Below are positions 8,795-17,304 of a stretch of 64,000 bases of DNA, one piece after another. The translations under genes were made by a program, and so were the position numbers. Origin of the DNA: JADGNZ01 sp963715895. Its GTDB lineage: Bacteria; Acidobacteriota; Thermoanaerobaculia; Gp7-AA8. The stretch is from the NCBI GenBank assembly GCA_963715895.1, contig OY970284.1, forward strand, positions 5,456,001-5,520,000, given 5' to 3'. Each line of letters starts with the position of its first letter. Position 1 is the stretch's first letter. Below the pieces are notes generated by a model, which worked only from the letters and a program-made list of their open reading frames with translations, was not told the DNA's origin and made no database searches.

Positions 8795-9448
8795 ATGCAC
8801 CTGACACGCGTTAGACCCGGAGTCGTGAAAGTGGAGCGGACGCCGCTCACGGTGCTGGACCGTCTGTATCTCCCTGCCGTGATCGGCGGGATGCTGGTGA
8901 CGATCCGCCACCTTCTGCACAATCTGTTCAATCTCAAACAACTGCCTACGATCTCGTACCCCGAGGTCAAGCGCGTCTACTCCGAGCGCTTCCGCGGACG
9001 GCACATCCTCACCTCGCGCGAAGACGGCACCACCCGATGCGTGGCCTGCTACATGTGCTCGACGGCCTGTCCCGCCGAATGCATCACCATCCAGGCCGGC
9101 GAGGACGAGCGGACGCGCGAGAAGTTCCCGGTGCGCTACGAGATCGACCTCCTCCGCTGCGTCTTCTGCGGATACTGCGTCGATGCCTGCCCCGAGGACG
9201 CCATTTACATGACGCGCGACTACGAGATGGCCATCGACACGCGGGCGCGCTCCGTCGTCGGCCTGCGTGACCTCGTCGTCCCGCCGAACTTCCCCGTCGG
9301 TCCGATGGGCTGGCGGCCATACTACGGCGCCATCGACAAGCACGGTACAGCCGGCGGCACCGGCATCGGCCAGCAACTACGCAGCGCGCCGTTCGAAGAC
9401 GATGCTCCGCCGAATCCGGAAGTGTTCCGCGGTGGAGACACGCAATAA
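8795..9448 (+). CDS. nuoI: NADH-quinone oxidoreductase subunit I
   Basis: 217 residues with two complete 4Fe-4S motifs, CVACYMCSTACP and CVFCGYCVDACP, that carry clusters N6a/N6b in the peripheral arm. The segment SERFRGRHILTSREDG before the first motif is typical of NuoI. The start lies 3 bp after the nuoCD stop; a GTG at 8825 is an alternative. The C-terminal 50 residues are Pro/Gly-rich and family-variable. Ten bases separate it from the rubrerythrin-like gene, so all are likely one transcript. Confidence 0.96.
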   Translation: MHLTRVRPGVVKVERTPLTVLDRLYLPAVIGGMLVTIRHLLHNLFNLKQLPTISYPEVKRVYSERFRGRHILTSREDGTTRCVACYMCSTACPAECITIQAGEDERTREKFPVRYEIDLLRCVFCGYCVDACPEDAIYMTRDYEMAIDTRARSVVGLRDLVVPPNFPVGPMGWRPYYGAIDKHGTAGGTGIGQQLRSAPFEDDAPPNPEVFRGGDTQ

Positions 9449-9457
9449 GCGTGACCG

Positions 9458-9916
9458 ATGAAACCGCTCGAGACGACGGTCGAAGAGGTCCTGCGCAAGG
9501 CGATTCAGTCCGAAGTCGAGACGCGTGTCTATTATCAGAAGCTATCCGAGCGCGCCGGCAGCGCCGAAGTCCGCAAACGGCTGCTGCAGCTTGCTGACGG
9601 GGAGCTGGTCCATCGCGCGAAGATGGAGCGGCGGTATCGCGAGGAGATCGGGCAACCGCCCCCCGAGCCGCTGCCGGTGATCATCGATCTGGCTCCCGAC
9701 CTCATCGATCTCGACCTGAGCCATGCCCTGAAACAAGCCCTCGAGCGCGAGCGCGATTCGGAGAGCTACTTCCGCTTCATGGCCGAGCGCGTCCCCGACA
9801 CGAAGCTCGGGGCACTCTTCATGGAGCTGGCCGAGATCGAATGGAAGCACAAGACCGACCTGCAGGCGGAGTACGACGCCAGCGCCGGACCTGACAGCTT
9901 CCTGCTGGATCTCTAG
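9458..9916 (+). CDS. Rubrerythrin-like ferritin-fold di-iron protein
   Basis: 152 residues, all helical, in two helix pairs with the Glu and ExxH ligand pattern of di-iron ferritin-like proteins: SEVETRVYYQ, GELVHRAKME, ERERDSESYF and AEIEWKHK. There is no C-terminal rubredoxin CxxC, so this is the short rubrerythrin/ferritin-like form. Family members reduce peroxide or store iron. Its position directly behind nuoI suggests protection of or iron supply for Fe-S proteins, which is inference from context only. Confidence 0.85.
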   Translation: MKPLETTVEEVLRKAIQSEVETRVYYQKLSERAGSAEVRKRLLQLADGELVHRAKMERRYREEIGQPPPEPLPVIIDLAPDLIDLDLSHALKQALERERDSESYFRFMAERVPDTKLGALFMELAEIEWKHKTDLQAEYDASAGPDSFLLDL

Positions 9917-9924
9917 GCGCAGAA

Positions 9925-10026
9925 ATGTGGCACAGACACTCTTGTCTGTGCCCGGCCAGAGCCGTTGCGGGCTTGCCATCTCAATCCTGCAAGAATCCGG
10001 CACAGACAAGAGTGTCTGTGCCACAT
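9925..10026. repeat. Palindromic repeat pair (GGCACAGAC...GTCTGTGCC family)
   Basis: Two copies, 9929-9952 and 9999-10022, each a near-perfect palindrome built on CACAGACACTCTTGTCTGTG. They are in inverted order, so they can also pair with each other across 46 bp. Other copies lie at 25.45, 25.79, 25.86 and 45.38-45.45 kb. Confidence 0.88.
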
Positions 10027-10047
10027 CGCCGTGCCGGCAAAACAATA

Positions 10048-10078
10048 GGCGGTTGGAAGCGACACGCTTCCAACCGCC
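10048..10078. repeat. Perfect 13-bp inverted repeat
   Basis: GGCGGTTGGAAGC and its exact complement, separated by GACAC. It lies 131 bp beyond the rubrerythrin-like stop and 156 bp beyond the response regulator stop. There is no clear T-tract on either side, so I do not call it an intrinsic terminator. The remaining 10.08-10.23 kb shows no gene I can support. Confidence 0.6.
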
Positions 10079-10234
10079 TGATTGCTCTCTCTCATACAAC
10101 ACGCTTCCGGAGGAGGTTGCGTCCTGTATGTCCCAGTCCGAGTGAGTGTACGGACACGACATCAGCCAGCCGTCGTCCGGATGTGAAATCCGAATAAGAA
10201 TCGGCGGGTAAGGGACCAGGACGTGAGCAGCCGC

Positions 10235-10654
10235 TCAACCGGGCGTGATTCGTTCGTCAACGGCCGCGACGCCGGCGGCGCGCGTCCGGGCCAGGCACGA
10301 GCGCACCGCCTGGCGAAGGCGGCGCGGCAGAACCGGCTTCGGCAGGGTGTCGTGCACGGCGGGGAAGAGAGAGCGGATCTCGTGAATGTCCAGACCGGTG
10401 ACCACGATGATGCAGCCGAGCACGTGCGGACGCTCGCGCCGCAGCGACTCCATCACCTCGATCCCGCTCATCTTCGGCAGGATGATGTCGAGAAGGACGA
10501 CGTCGTAGTGGTGAGCGAGAAGCCGCGCCAGCGCTTCCTCCCCATCGCCGGCCACATCGACGTCGCAGTCGAGGGACTCGAGCAACTGCGCGAGCAGGGT
10601 GCGCGTTACCGCTTCATCTTCGACGATTAGTGCTTTTGGGCGCATTTCGGTCAT
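10235..10654 (-). CDS. Stand-alone response regulator receiver
   Basis: 139 residues comprising one CheY-like receiver: acidic pair in IVEDEA, phosphoacceptor Asp56 in VVLLDIILP, Thr in IIVVTG and Lys in TLPKPV. There is no output domain. The start overlaps the end of the alpha/beta hydrolase gene by about 41 bp; an alternative start three codons later would shorten this. No histidine kinase gene is in the vicinity, so the partner is unknown. Confidence 0.9.
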   Translation of the reverse strand: MTEMRPKALIVEDEAVTRTLLAQLLESLDCDVDVAGDGEEALARLLAHHYDVVLLDIILPKMSGIEVMESLRRERPHVLGCIIVVTGLDIHEIRSLFPAVHDTLPKPVLPRRLRQAVRSCLARTRAAGVAAVDERITPG

Positions 10655-11273
10655 TGTCGAGCAAGATTCCGGCCATAAAGGTGGCAGCGACGTCGCTGGC
10701 CTGGGTCAGGTTCTGACGCTCCGTGGTTCCCGACTTGGCCCGAGGCCTCAGCGAGTGATCACCGTCAGCGATCCATTCGATCCGGATGCGCGGCGAAAGG
10801 CTGTAGCCGGCCACGTCGTCGCGCGTTCCGAACGGATCGCGTTCTCCCTGCAGCACGAGCATGGGCGAGGCCTGTTTTTCGAGATGGGCCGTGCGTACCT
10901 TGGCCGGCTGGCCGGGCGGATGGAATGGATAGCCGAAGCAGACCACGCCGCGGACGTGCAATTCGTCGGCGACGAGCGTGGCCATCCGGCCGCCCATCGA
11001 CTTGCCTCCGATGAAGAGCCGCTCTCCTCCGCCAAGTTTCGCAACAACGTCACGCCAGGTGTTCAGCAGCACCGGCTCCCGGTCGGGGGCGCCGCGTTTT
11101 CCGCCCGTTCGCCGCGCCGCCATATACGGAAACTCGAATCGCACCACCCGAATCCCGTGCTCGCCGAGCTCGCGCGCGACCGTGTTCATGAACGGCGTAT
11201 CCATCGCCCCACCCGCTCCGTGGGCGAAAACATACGTCTGTTCGGCGGCGTCTGGACCGTCGGTCAGAAACAT
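10614..11273 (-). CDS. Alpha/beta hydrolase
   Basis: I choose ATG 11273 (about 219 residues) because the upstream extension is Arg/Gly-rich and antisense to the next gene. The nucleophile elbow is GKSMGG (Gly-x-Ser-x-Gly-Gly), preceded by an oxyanion strand with VFAHGAGGAMD; the acid lies near QGERDPFG and the His in IADGDHSL. This is the pattern of short bacterial dienelactone-hydrolase/KANL3-like hydrolases. The 3' end overlaps the response regulator gene. Cytoplasmic (no signal); substrate unknown. Confidence 0.82.
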   Translation of the reverse strand: MFLTDGPDAAEQTYVFAHGAGGAMDTPFMNTVARELGEHGIRVVRFEFPYMAARRTGGKRGAPDREPVLLNTWRDVVAKLGGGERLFIGGKSMGGRMATLVADELHVRGVVCFGYPFHPPGQPAKVRTAHLEKQASPMLVLQGERDPFGTRDDVAGYSLSPRIRIEWIADGDHSLRPRAKSGTTERQNLTQASDVAATFMAGILLDNDRNAPKSTNRRR

Positions 11274-11297
11274 CTGCGCCAAGCTTACAATTACTTC

Positions 11298-11594
11298 ATG
11301 CTTTTGCGACTGCTTTCCGTCACTCTTCTCGCCGCCGTCATCGCCGCGGCCGCCCCGCCGCCGAAGACGCTCGCTCCCGCCACGGTCCCCCATCCGATGG
11401 CACTGTATCTGAGCGACCTGTCGAAGGGAGGCAAGCAGCAGGTGACCTTCCGCGCCGCCGCCGTCGGCACCCGCTTCTTCCTCGAGGAGCCTGCCGGCGT
11501 AACGGTCTACACGTACGACGAGCCGGTTGGCTATCGGAAGGAAGCCTTCCTGAAGGGATCAACTCTGGCGAAAGCGATGAAGAAGTACAAGTAG
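11298..11594 (+). CDS. Small secreted protein of unknown function
   Basis: 98 residues starting at ATG 11298, divergent from the hydrolase with only 24 bp between starts. The N-terminus is a clear signal peptide (about residues 1-20, Ala-rich). The mature part has FRAAAVGTRFFLEEPAG and ends in a basic tail. No family recognised. A 7-bp-unit repeat follows the stop. Confidence 0.6.
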   Translation: MLLRLLSVTLLAAVIAAAAPPPKTLAPATVPHPMALYLSDLSKGGKQQVTFRAAAVGTRFFLEEPAGVTVYTYDEPVGYRKEAFLKGSTLAKAMKKYK

Positions 11595-11596
11595 AG

Positions 11597-11688
11597 GCGC
11601 TTCGCGCGCGTTATCGGTTATCGGTTGACTGCGACCTCGTCTTAAGAAAACTGATAACCGATAACCGACAACGCGGCTAAGCCGCCGT
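11597..11688. repeat. 7-bp-unit palindromic repeat (GGTTATC/GGTTGTC family)
   Basis: The left arm TTATCGGTTATCGGTTGACT and right arm GATAACCGATAACCGACAAC are separated by about 30 bp, flanked outside by short GC-rich hairpins (GCGCTTCGCGCG; GCGGCTAAGCCGC). Confidence 0.9.
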
Positions 11689-12383
11689 CAATACCAGGCG
11701 TCTCCATCCGGGTTCACGACCGCGCGCAGGAAGCTTGCCCTGGCGGCTTCGGCCATGCGTCCCAGGTCGTGGTCGTAGGGAACGACCACGTAACGGACAT
11801 TCACGTCCTGAAGCTGCACGTGGGAATGATAGGAGTTGTAATCGCGTCCGGCGGCGCTCGAAGAGAGAACCGATTGCAGCGCAGGCGCGAGAAAGATGAG
11901 ATGAATCACGTTCTCATCGCGCAGCGAAAGCGACCCGTCGGTCATCGCGGCGTCGATCTTCGCCTGGATGCGCAGATCGTTCAGCGTTCCGCCGGCAGCG
12001 ATGTCGCGGCTGCTGAGCAGAAGGCCGGTCGTCCGCACTCCGTAGACCGAGGCCGACTGGAACGATTCCGATGTGCTGATCTGCCCGACCTGCCGCTGCA
12101 GCTCGACTTTGCGCCGGGCGGCCGAAGGAGCGCTCCAATCGCCCAGGAAGATCATCACCACGGCCGGATCCTTGACCACGGCTCCGCCGTGAAAGGTCAG
12201 CTGGCGGGCGGCGGCGCCGTGCCGGAACACCTCCACCCGGCCGCCATCGTCGTCCGGGAGCGTGACCAGACCGGGTGTCTCCGCCAGCACGCGGGCGGCG
12301 CGGTTGGGCTCATCCTTTGCCGCCATGAGCGGCGTCACCAGGAGCATGAGGGCGAATACGGCTAGTGATCTCTTCATCTTCAT
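11688..12383 (-). CDS. Secreted protein, possibly EXORDIUM/PhI-1-like
   Basis: 231 residues with a signal peptide (hydrophobic about 6-20, ending PLMAA). The middle has VVMIFLGDW, and the C-terminal part YNSYHSHVQLQDVNVRYVVV then NPDGDAWY resembles phosphate-induced (EXORDIUM-like) secreted proteins, which have a similar YHS...YAVVPY...NPD..GWY order. The His-Glu pair usual before the final motif is not obvious here, so it may be a divergent member. It is 39 bp downstream of the large Ig-like protein on the same strand, probably cotranscribed. Resemblance from memory; moderate to low confidence in the family. Confidence 0.6.
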   Translation of the reverse strand: MKMKRSLAVFALMLLVTPLMAAKDEPNRAARVLAETPGLVTLPDDDGGRVEVFRHGAAARQLTFHGGAVVKDPAVVMIFLGDWSAPSAARRKVELQRQVGQISTSESFQSASVYGVRTTGLLLSSRDIAAGGTLNDLRIQAKIDAAMTDGSLSLRDENVIHLIFLAPALQSVLSSSAAGRDYNSYHSHVQLQDVNVRYVVVPYDHDLGRMAEAARASFLRAVVNPDGDAWY

Positions 12384-12422
12384 CTCCCCTGCTTACTGCT
12401 GCCTATTGCTGCTTATTGCTGC

Positions 12423-14903
12423 TTATTGAACGTTGAGCGCGAAATCATCGACGACGAACGACGTCTGAAGCGTACTGTCTTCCACACCGACCAGGTAGAT
12501 CTGCACCGTCTGCCCCTTGTAGGCGGAGAGGTCGAATGTCTTCTGAACATAGCCGGTGGTGGCGTTGAGATTCGAATACGTTGCCAGCGTCGCCAGCACC
12601 GTTCCCGATGAATTGCGGACCTGCACTTTGAGCGTATCGAACGCGGTCGTCGTCGAGGTTTCCGCGGTGTCGATGTGCAGCCAGAAGGTGAGCGTTGCCG
12701 TGGTGATGGTCGACGGGATCGCCACCTGCTGATAGAGCGTGTCGGTGTGGGCGGTTCCGTATCCATCCATCCACGCTTTCCACGTTCCGGTGTGCGCCGC
12801 CTCGGAGGTCGAACTGGTCACCACTCCCGACGCCGCCACCCACGGCGCCGCCGTGCCGGTCTCGAATCCGGGGTTGCTGAGAAGTTGCTGGCTCCCGGCG
12901 TTGGAGACGGTCACCGTGATCGTCGAGGACGTCCCCACGTTGCCGGCGGCGTCATAGGCCTTCGACACGATGGTGTGCGATCCGTTGGCGACGGCGGTCG
13001 TGTTCCACGAGAGGGTCAGAGACGTCGCGTTCGTGTTCGAGGTCTGGAGCGTTCCGTCGATGTAGATCTCCATCTTTGTGACGGCAATATTATCCGAGGC
13101 CGTGGCCGTGACGCTCACGGTCGAGGAGACGGTCGCTCCATTGGCCGGCGCGGTCACCGAAGTCGAAGGCGGTGTCGTGTCTCCCCCGCCGGTGGTCAGC
13201 GCCACGGAGACGTCGTCGATGCGGAACGTGGTGGCCAGCGAGGAGTCCGTCGTGACGTGGAAGACCAGTTGGATGGTCTGTCCCTTGTAGGCGGTGAGGT
13301 CGACTGCCGCCGGTTTGAAGTACGTTCCGGCGGTGTTATTCGAAAGGGATGAACTGTTGTTGTCGAGCGTCAGTGGTGTGGCTAACAGGGTGCCCGAAGA
13401 ATTGTGAATCTCGACGAAGCAGAAATCGAAGGGACCCGAATTCGCCGATTCCGACGTCACCACGTTCGCCCAGAAGGTCAGGGAGGCCGCCGTCGCGGTC
13501 GATGGAATCAAGAGAGTCTGCGTCAGCGTATCGATCTCGCTATTGCTTGCTCCCAGAGCCGCGTAGTTCGTTCCGCCGTGCGGAGAAGCGCCGTGGAATG
13601 CGATCGTGCTGTCGCCGCCGATGTTCGTCGTACCGGTCCAGCCGGGAGCGGAGTTGCCGGTGACCGTCGCCGATTCGAACCCGCCGTCAACGATCGCCTC
13701 CGTTCCACCGCCGCCGGATGACGTAACGGTCAAGGCGAGAGACGTCGCGTGTGTCTTTCCACCGCCTGTGCCGGTGATCGTCACCGTATAGCTGCCTGCC
13801 GGCGTCGAGGCGCTCGTGGCGATGGTTGCCGTCGAGCTTCCGGAGCCGGGCGTCGCGATCGAGCTTGGACTGAACGTCGCGGTCGCGCCCGTCGGGAGAC
13901 CGCTGGCGGTCAGTGCAACCGCTGCATTGAACCCTCCCGAGATCGCGGTCGTAACCGTCGACGGGCCTGACGCTCCCTGCACGACGGAGAGCGAAGGCGG
14001 CGAATCGGAGATCGAGAAATCAGGGGTCGATGCGGCAGTAACCGTCAGCGTAATGGTTGCCGTATGGGTGGTCCCTCCCCCCGACCCGGTGACCGTCACC
14101 GTGTATGTACCCACCGGGGTTGAGGCGCTTGTCGTAATCGTTGCGGTAGAGCTCCCCGATCCTGGAGCGGCGATCGAGCTCGGACTGAACGACGCGCTGG
14201 CACCCGTCGGCAGACCCGACGCCGAGAGAGAGACGGCCGAGTTGAAGGAGCCGGAGATCGAGGTCGAAATCGTCGAAGTCGACGAGGTCCCCTGCACCAC
14301 GCTGAGCGCGCTCGGAGCCGCGGCGATCGTGAAATCAGCGGCGGTCGGGTTGAAAACGATATTGAGCACCGGATGAATCTCGATTCCGTTCGGTGCGACG
14401 CCGGTCTGGCCGTGAAGGAAGTCGAACATTCCCACGCCCCGGATCTGAACCGGGATGTTAGCCGTTTGAAAACTCGTCGTAGGCGTGAATCTGGCGTCGA
14501 ACTGGTTCCGGGCGTTGGTGATGCCCGGCCCGAAAGGACTGCCCGCGCCGACACAGCTCGGACTGGGGATCTCCGCGATCATCGTGTTGCCGGAGGCATC
14601 GGAGATGACGAGGTGGTAGTCCGAATCACTCTCCAGCTTGTACTGCGTCAGCGTGGCGTTGAGAACCCACTGCGTCGTCTCGAAGGGGCTGACCCGGTTG
14701 TTCGCCGGGATCGGACTGGGCGCCGTCCAGCCTCGCATCGTCACGATCGTTTGGGCCGTCGACGACGAGAGATTGACCAATCCGACGTCGGCGTCGGTGC
14801 CGGTCTTGACCGACCAGCGCTCCACACCGCACTGTGCGAGAATCGGCGACGGAAGCGAAAGCAACGACAGAACGAAAAGAAGGGGACCGGCAAATTTGCG
14901 CAT
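12423..14903 (-). CDS. Large secreted modular Ig-like/adhesin-type protein
   Basis: 826 residues. A signal peptide ends near LAQCGVERW. A beta domain (about 25-190) contains VKTGTDADVGLVNLSSS and FDFLHGQTGVAPNGIEIHP, a module I associate with acidobacterial exported proteins. Two repeated Ig-like modules follow (about 190-385; each has LSVVQG, LTASGLPTGA and TYTVTVTGSGGG or close variants), then two carbohydrate-binding-like jelly-roll modules (GGFESATV... and NPGFETG...), with a Big/Ig linker (SVTAPANGATVSSTVSV) between. Both jelly-roll modules end with AYKGQTIQLVF/AYKGQTVQIYL and DDVSVAL/DDFALNV. No catalytic domain; likely surface binding. Confidence 0.85.
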   Translation of the reverse strand: MRKFAGPLLFVLSLLSLPSPILAQCGVERWSVKTGTDADVGLVNLSSSTAQTIVTMRGWTAPSPIPANNRVSPFETTQWVLNATLTQYKLESDSDYHLVISDASGNTMIAEIPSPSCVGAGSPFGPGITNARNQFDARFTPTTSFQTANIPVQIRGVGMFDFLHGQTGVAPNGIEIHPVLNIVFNPTAADFTIAAAPSALSVVQGTSSTSTISTSISGSFNSAVSLSASGLPTGASASFSPSSIAAPGSGSSTATITTSASTPVGTYTVTVTGSGGGTTHTATITLTVTAASTPDFSISDSPPSLSVVQGASGPSTVTTAISGGFNAAVALTASGLPTGATATFSPSSIATPGSGSSTATIATSASTPAGSYTVTITGTGGGKTHATSLALTVTSSGGGGTEAIVDGGFESATVTGNSAPGWTGTTNIGGDSTIAFHGASPHGGTNYAALGASNSEIDTLTQTLLIPSTATAASLTFWANVVTSESANSGPFDFCFVEIHNSSGTLLATPLTLDNNSSSLSNNTAGTYFKPAAVDLTAYKGQTIQLVFHVTTDSSLATTFRIDDVSVALTTGGGDTTPPSTSVTAPANGATVSSTVSVTATASDNIAVTKMEIYIDGTLQTSNTNATSLTLSWNTTAVANGSHTIVSKAYDAAGNVGTSSTITVTVSNAGSQQLLSNPGFETGTAAPWVAASGVVTSSTSEAAHTGTWKAWMDGYGTAHTDTLYQQVAIPSTITTATLTFWLHIDTAETSTTTAFDTLKVQVRNSSGTVLATLATYSNLNATTGYVQKTFDLSAYKGQTVQIYLVGVEDSTLQTSFVVDDFALNVQ

Positions 14904-15056
14904 GAACAGCGTCCTCCAAACGACATCTGTCGTCGGTTCGTGTGGGTCTACACGGAGTAGAGTTCAGCAACGGCGCTGCCACAGCGGCCTGGACGCGAAA
15001 AATGGGACGCAGCCTCGGGAATCGCGAAAACGCGCTCTGCGCGGACGGGTCAGTTC

Positions 15057-15416
15057 ATGACGATTCTTTCAATCTTTGACCCGGCAAAGGGGCGATATCT
15101 GACCCGACCACTCCTGTTCTGTCTTCTTCTCGGAGCCGCTTCCGGCTGCGTGTTCGTCCCTGGCGTGATGTGGAACCGCGCCGAGGCAAACCGCCGATCG
15201 ATCAACGAAGTTCGGGTCGGTCAGACGCTCGCCGAGGTCCGGGTGATCATGAAGAAGGATCCCGAAAAGCGTGAAGTGAGAGCGCGCTTCGACGGCAAGG
15301 TCGTCGAGTTCTGGAGCTACGTGACCGACTACGGACGCAGGCTCGACTCGACGATCACCTTCATCGACGGCCACGTTCAGGAGATCCGAGCGACCCCCTG
15401 GATGGAGAAAGACTGA
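15057..15416 (+). CDS. Small BamE/SmpA-like lipoprotein
   Basis: 119 residues. A hydrophobic signal ends in lipobox GAASGC (Cys31). After it come INEVRVGQTLAEVRVIMKK and EFWSYVTDYGRR, the arrangement of SmpA/OmlA (BamE-like) domains where a GMT/GQT turn starts a two-helix, three-strand fold. No neighbours in its operon. Role in envelope assembly is possible but unproven. The downstream gap holds a single arm of the 7-bp-unit repeat (15437-15461). Confidence 0.65.
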   Translation: MTILSIFDPAKGRYLTRPLLFCLLLGAASGCVFVPGVMWNRAEANRRSINEVRVGQTLAEVRVIMKKDPEKREVRARFDGKVVEFWSYVTDYGRRLDSTITFIDGHVQEIRATPWMEKD

Positions 15417-15423
15417 CGTAGTC

Positions 15424-15478
15424 TGCGGCTTCGCCGCGTTGTCGGTTATCGGTTGTCGGTTGGCTGCGCAAAGCGCAT
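15424..15478. repeat. 7-bp-unit repeat, one arm
   Basis: GTTGTCGGTTATCGGTTGTC tandem units flanked by GCGGCTTCGCCGC on the left and TGCGCAAAGCGCA on the right. No mirrored arm is present before the next gene. Confidence 0.85.
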
Positions 15479-16771
15479 CTACGGACGCAGGCTCCGGTCG
15501 CTTCGACACAGCGTCTCCACCCGCCCGTCCTCATTCACTACCAGCGTGTCTTCGATGCGGACGCCGAGCTCGCGGTCGGGGAAATAGAGGCCGGGCTCGA
15601 TGGTGACGATGTCGCCGGGCTCGATCTCGTCGAGGTTCGTCGAGGCCAGGCCGAAGAACGGCTTCTCGTGCACGTCGAGGCCGACGCCGTGGCCGAGGGA
15701 GTGAACGTAGCCTTCGAGCGCGGCGGGGTTCGAGCGGGTGGTGGCGTAGCCGCGCTGCTCGAAAAAGTCACAGACCAGGTGTTGATACGACGACGCCATC
15801 GTACCGGCGTGCATCTCGCGGCGCGCGAGCTCGAACGCTTCGAGAACATGAGCATGCAGCGTTGCCAATTCCTCGGGGATCGGGCCGACGCAGAAGGTAC
15901 GCGTCAGATCGAAGAAATAGCCGCTCTCACGATCGGCAGGAAAGATATCGAGGACGATGGGCACCGAGGGGCGCACGGCCGCGGCGGCGTCACCGCGCGA
16001 ATGAGGGATGCCGGCGTCGCGTCCCTGCGAGAGGATGGTGTCGTGATCCTCCAGCATGCCCAGGCGCGAAATCTCGCTCGACACCAGCCGCTTCAAATCG
16101 CCGAGCGTCAGCGGGCGATTGTCATGAATGAGGTGATTGCCTGAGATGGTCGCGCCGCGAAGCACCTCGCGAACGCGGTCGACCACCTGCTCGGTCCGTT
16201 CGCCGACCGAACGGATGGCCGCGATCTCCCACGGCTCTTTCCGCTTGCGGGCGAGCTGGACGAGGTCATCCGCCCCTCGCCACACGCGCCATCCGCGCGC
16301 TTCCAACCCCTCGGCGATGCCGAGGTAGAGCGGAAACGGAAGACTGCCGACGATGGCGACGGCGGGGTTGCGCGGTTGCGCGGTTGCGTGGTCGCGAAGT
16401 GGTTCACCGCGAGACCCCGAGACCGCGAGACCGCGAGACCCGTTCCCCTCGGACGCCGCACCCAGCTCGCGCAGTACTGCGTCGAAGAACTCGGCATAGC
16501 CGGCGATCGTGTTGGGTGCCGACTTGAAGATGCGGTCGTAGCCGAAGTCGTGAATGAGTCTGGTGGCCAGCCCGGTGGCCGCCGCCTCGTCGCGCTCCAT
16601 CGGATAGGAGACGAGGATCGGATCGCGTCCGGCCAGTTTGACGGCGTAGCCGCGCGTGACCTTCACGCCGCGGGTGATCCATCGAAAGGACGGATGCAGC
16701 GCCTCGTGCATCGGCACGAGCAGCGCGTCGAGCCCGCGCTCGCGCATGAGTCGATCGAGGTCGGAGAGCAT
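15479..16771 (-). CDS. M24 family metallopeptidase (Xaa-Pro aminopeptidase/prolidase-like)
   Basis: 430 residues: creatinase-like N-domain (about 1-180) and pita-bread catalytic domain. All five metal ligands are present: VLDIFPAD, YFFDLTRTF, LGHGVGLDVHE, TIEPGLYF and VRIEDTLV. Cytoplasmic, no signal peptide; cleaves X-Pro dipeptides or N-terminal X-Pro bonds. Residues about 108-138 (GNGSRGLAVSGSRG then DHATAQPRNPA) are encoded by an 8-bp-unit palindromic repeat (16362-16442) inserted in frame into the N-domain, just before the AIVGSLPFPLY strand. Confidence 0.93.
   Translation of the reverse strand: MLSDLDRLMRERGLDALLVPMHEALHPSFRWITRGVKVTRGYAVKLAGRDPILVSYPMERDEAAATGLATRLIHDFGYDRIFKSAPNTIAGYAEFFDAVLRELGAASEGNGSRGLAVSGSRGEPLRDHATAQPRNPAVAIVGSLPFPLYLGIAEGLEARGWRVWRGADDLVQLARKRKEPWEIAAIRSVGERTEQVVDRVREVLRGATISGNHLIHDNRPLTLGDLKRLVSSEISRLGMLEDHDTILSQGRDAGIPHSRGDAAAAVRPSVPIVLDIFPADRESGYFFDLTRTFCVGPIPEELATLHAHVLEAFELARREMHAGTMASSYQHLVCDFFEQRGYATTRSNPAALEGYVHSLGHGVGLDVHEKPFFGLASTNLDEIEPGDIVTIEPGLYFPDRELGVRIEDTLVVNEDGRVETLCRSDRSLRP
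16362..16442. repeat. 8-bp-unit palindromic repeat inside the M24 peptidase gene
   Basis: GCGGTTGC repeated three times, then GTGGTCGCGAAGTGGTTCACC, then GCGAGACC-type 8-mers, forming an interrupted palindrome. The structure parallels the intergenic copies at 6.2, 6.9 and 17.4 kb. The reading frame stays open through it. Confidence 0.8.
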
Positions 16772-16788
16772 AGATTGCGCTTCGCGCG

Positions 16789-16880
16789 TTGTCGGTTATC
16801 GGTTGTCTGTTGGCTTTGCGCGCCGTCGATGGCGGAGCGGCGACGCGCGACAGCGCAATCAACCGACAACCGACAACGCA
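16789..16880. repeat. 7-bp-unit palindromic repeat
   Basis: Left arm GTTGTCGGTTATCGGTTGTC, a roughly 45-bp centre, right arm AACCGACAACCGACAAC. It lies between the M24 peptidase start and the trxA terminator. Confidence 0.88.
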
Positions 16881-16881
16881 A

Positions 16882-16917
16882 AGAAAACGGCCGGCGTCGA
16901 GCCGGCCGTTTTCTTTG
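16882..16917 (-). terminator. Intrinsic terminator of trxA
   Basis: Ten-bp stem AACGGCCGGC/GCCGGCCGTT with flanking A and T runs on both sides (AAGAAAA and TTTTCTTT), 14 bp past the thioredoxin stop. Symmetric enough to work in either direction. Confidence 0.85.
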
Positions 16918-16930
16918 CAGCGCGCAAGCG

Positions 16931-17260
16931 CTAAATATTCTTATCGATGAAACTCTGCAGCATCGGCTTGGGCATGGCACCGATGGCGCGGTCGACCAGC
17001 TTGCCGTTCTTGAAAATCATCAGGGTGGGAATGGATGTCACGCCGAACTTCTGCGGGACCATCTGATTCTCGTCGACGTTCATCTTCGTGATGACCGCCT
17101 TCCCCTCGTACGACGGCGCCAGCTCTTCCACAATCGGCCCGATGATGCGGCACGGTCCGCACCACGGCGCCCAGAAGTCGACAAACACCGGCTGGCCGGC
17201 GTTGACGAGCTGCTCGAAATCCTGATCCGTAATCTCTCGTACTGCCTGCGTAGTTGACAT
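16931..17260 (-). CDS. trxA: Thioredoxin
   Basis: 109 residues starting at ATG 17260, preceded by AGGAGA at good spacing; longer starts would read through a repeat. The active site WCGPC lies in FVDFWAPWCGPCRI, with the cis-Pro loop in VTSIPTLMIFKNGK. General disulphide reductase in the cytoplasm. A strong hairpin terminator follows, so it is probably monocistronic. Confidence 0.97.
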   Translation of the reverse strand: MSTTQAVREITDQDFEQLVNAGQPVFVDFWAPWCGPCRIIGPIVEELAPSYEGKAVITKMNVDENQMVPQKFGVTSIPTLMIFKNGKLVDRAIGAMPKPMLQSFIDKNI

Positions 17261-17304
17261 TAAAGCGATCTCCTGAACGGATGATGAAAGCTCACGGTTT
17301 CGTC

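Noticed and set aside
10085..10234. Riboswitch or small RNA gene between the palindromes and the response regulator
   Set aside because: No conserved aptamer core recognised and no adjacent start codon it could control; only anecdotal hairpins.
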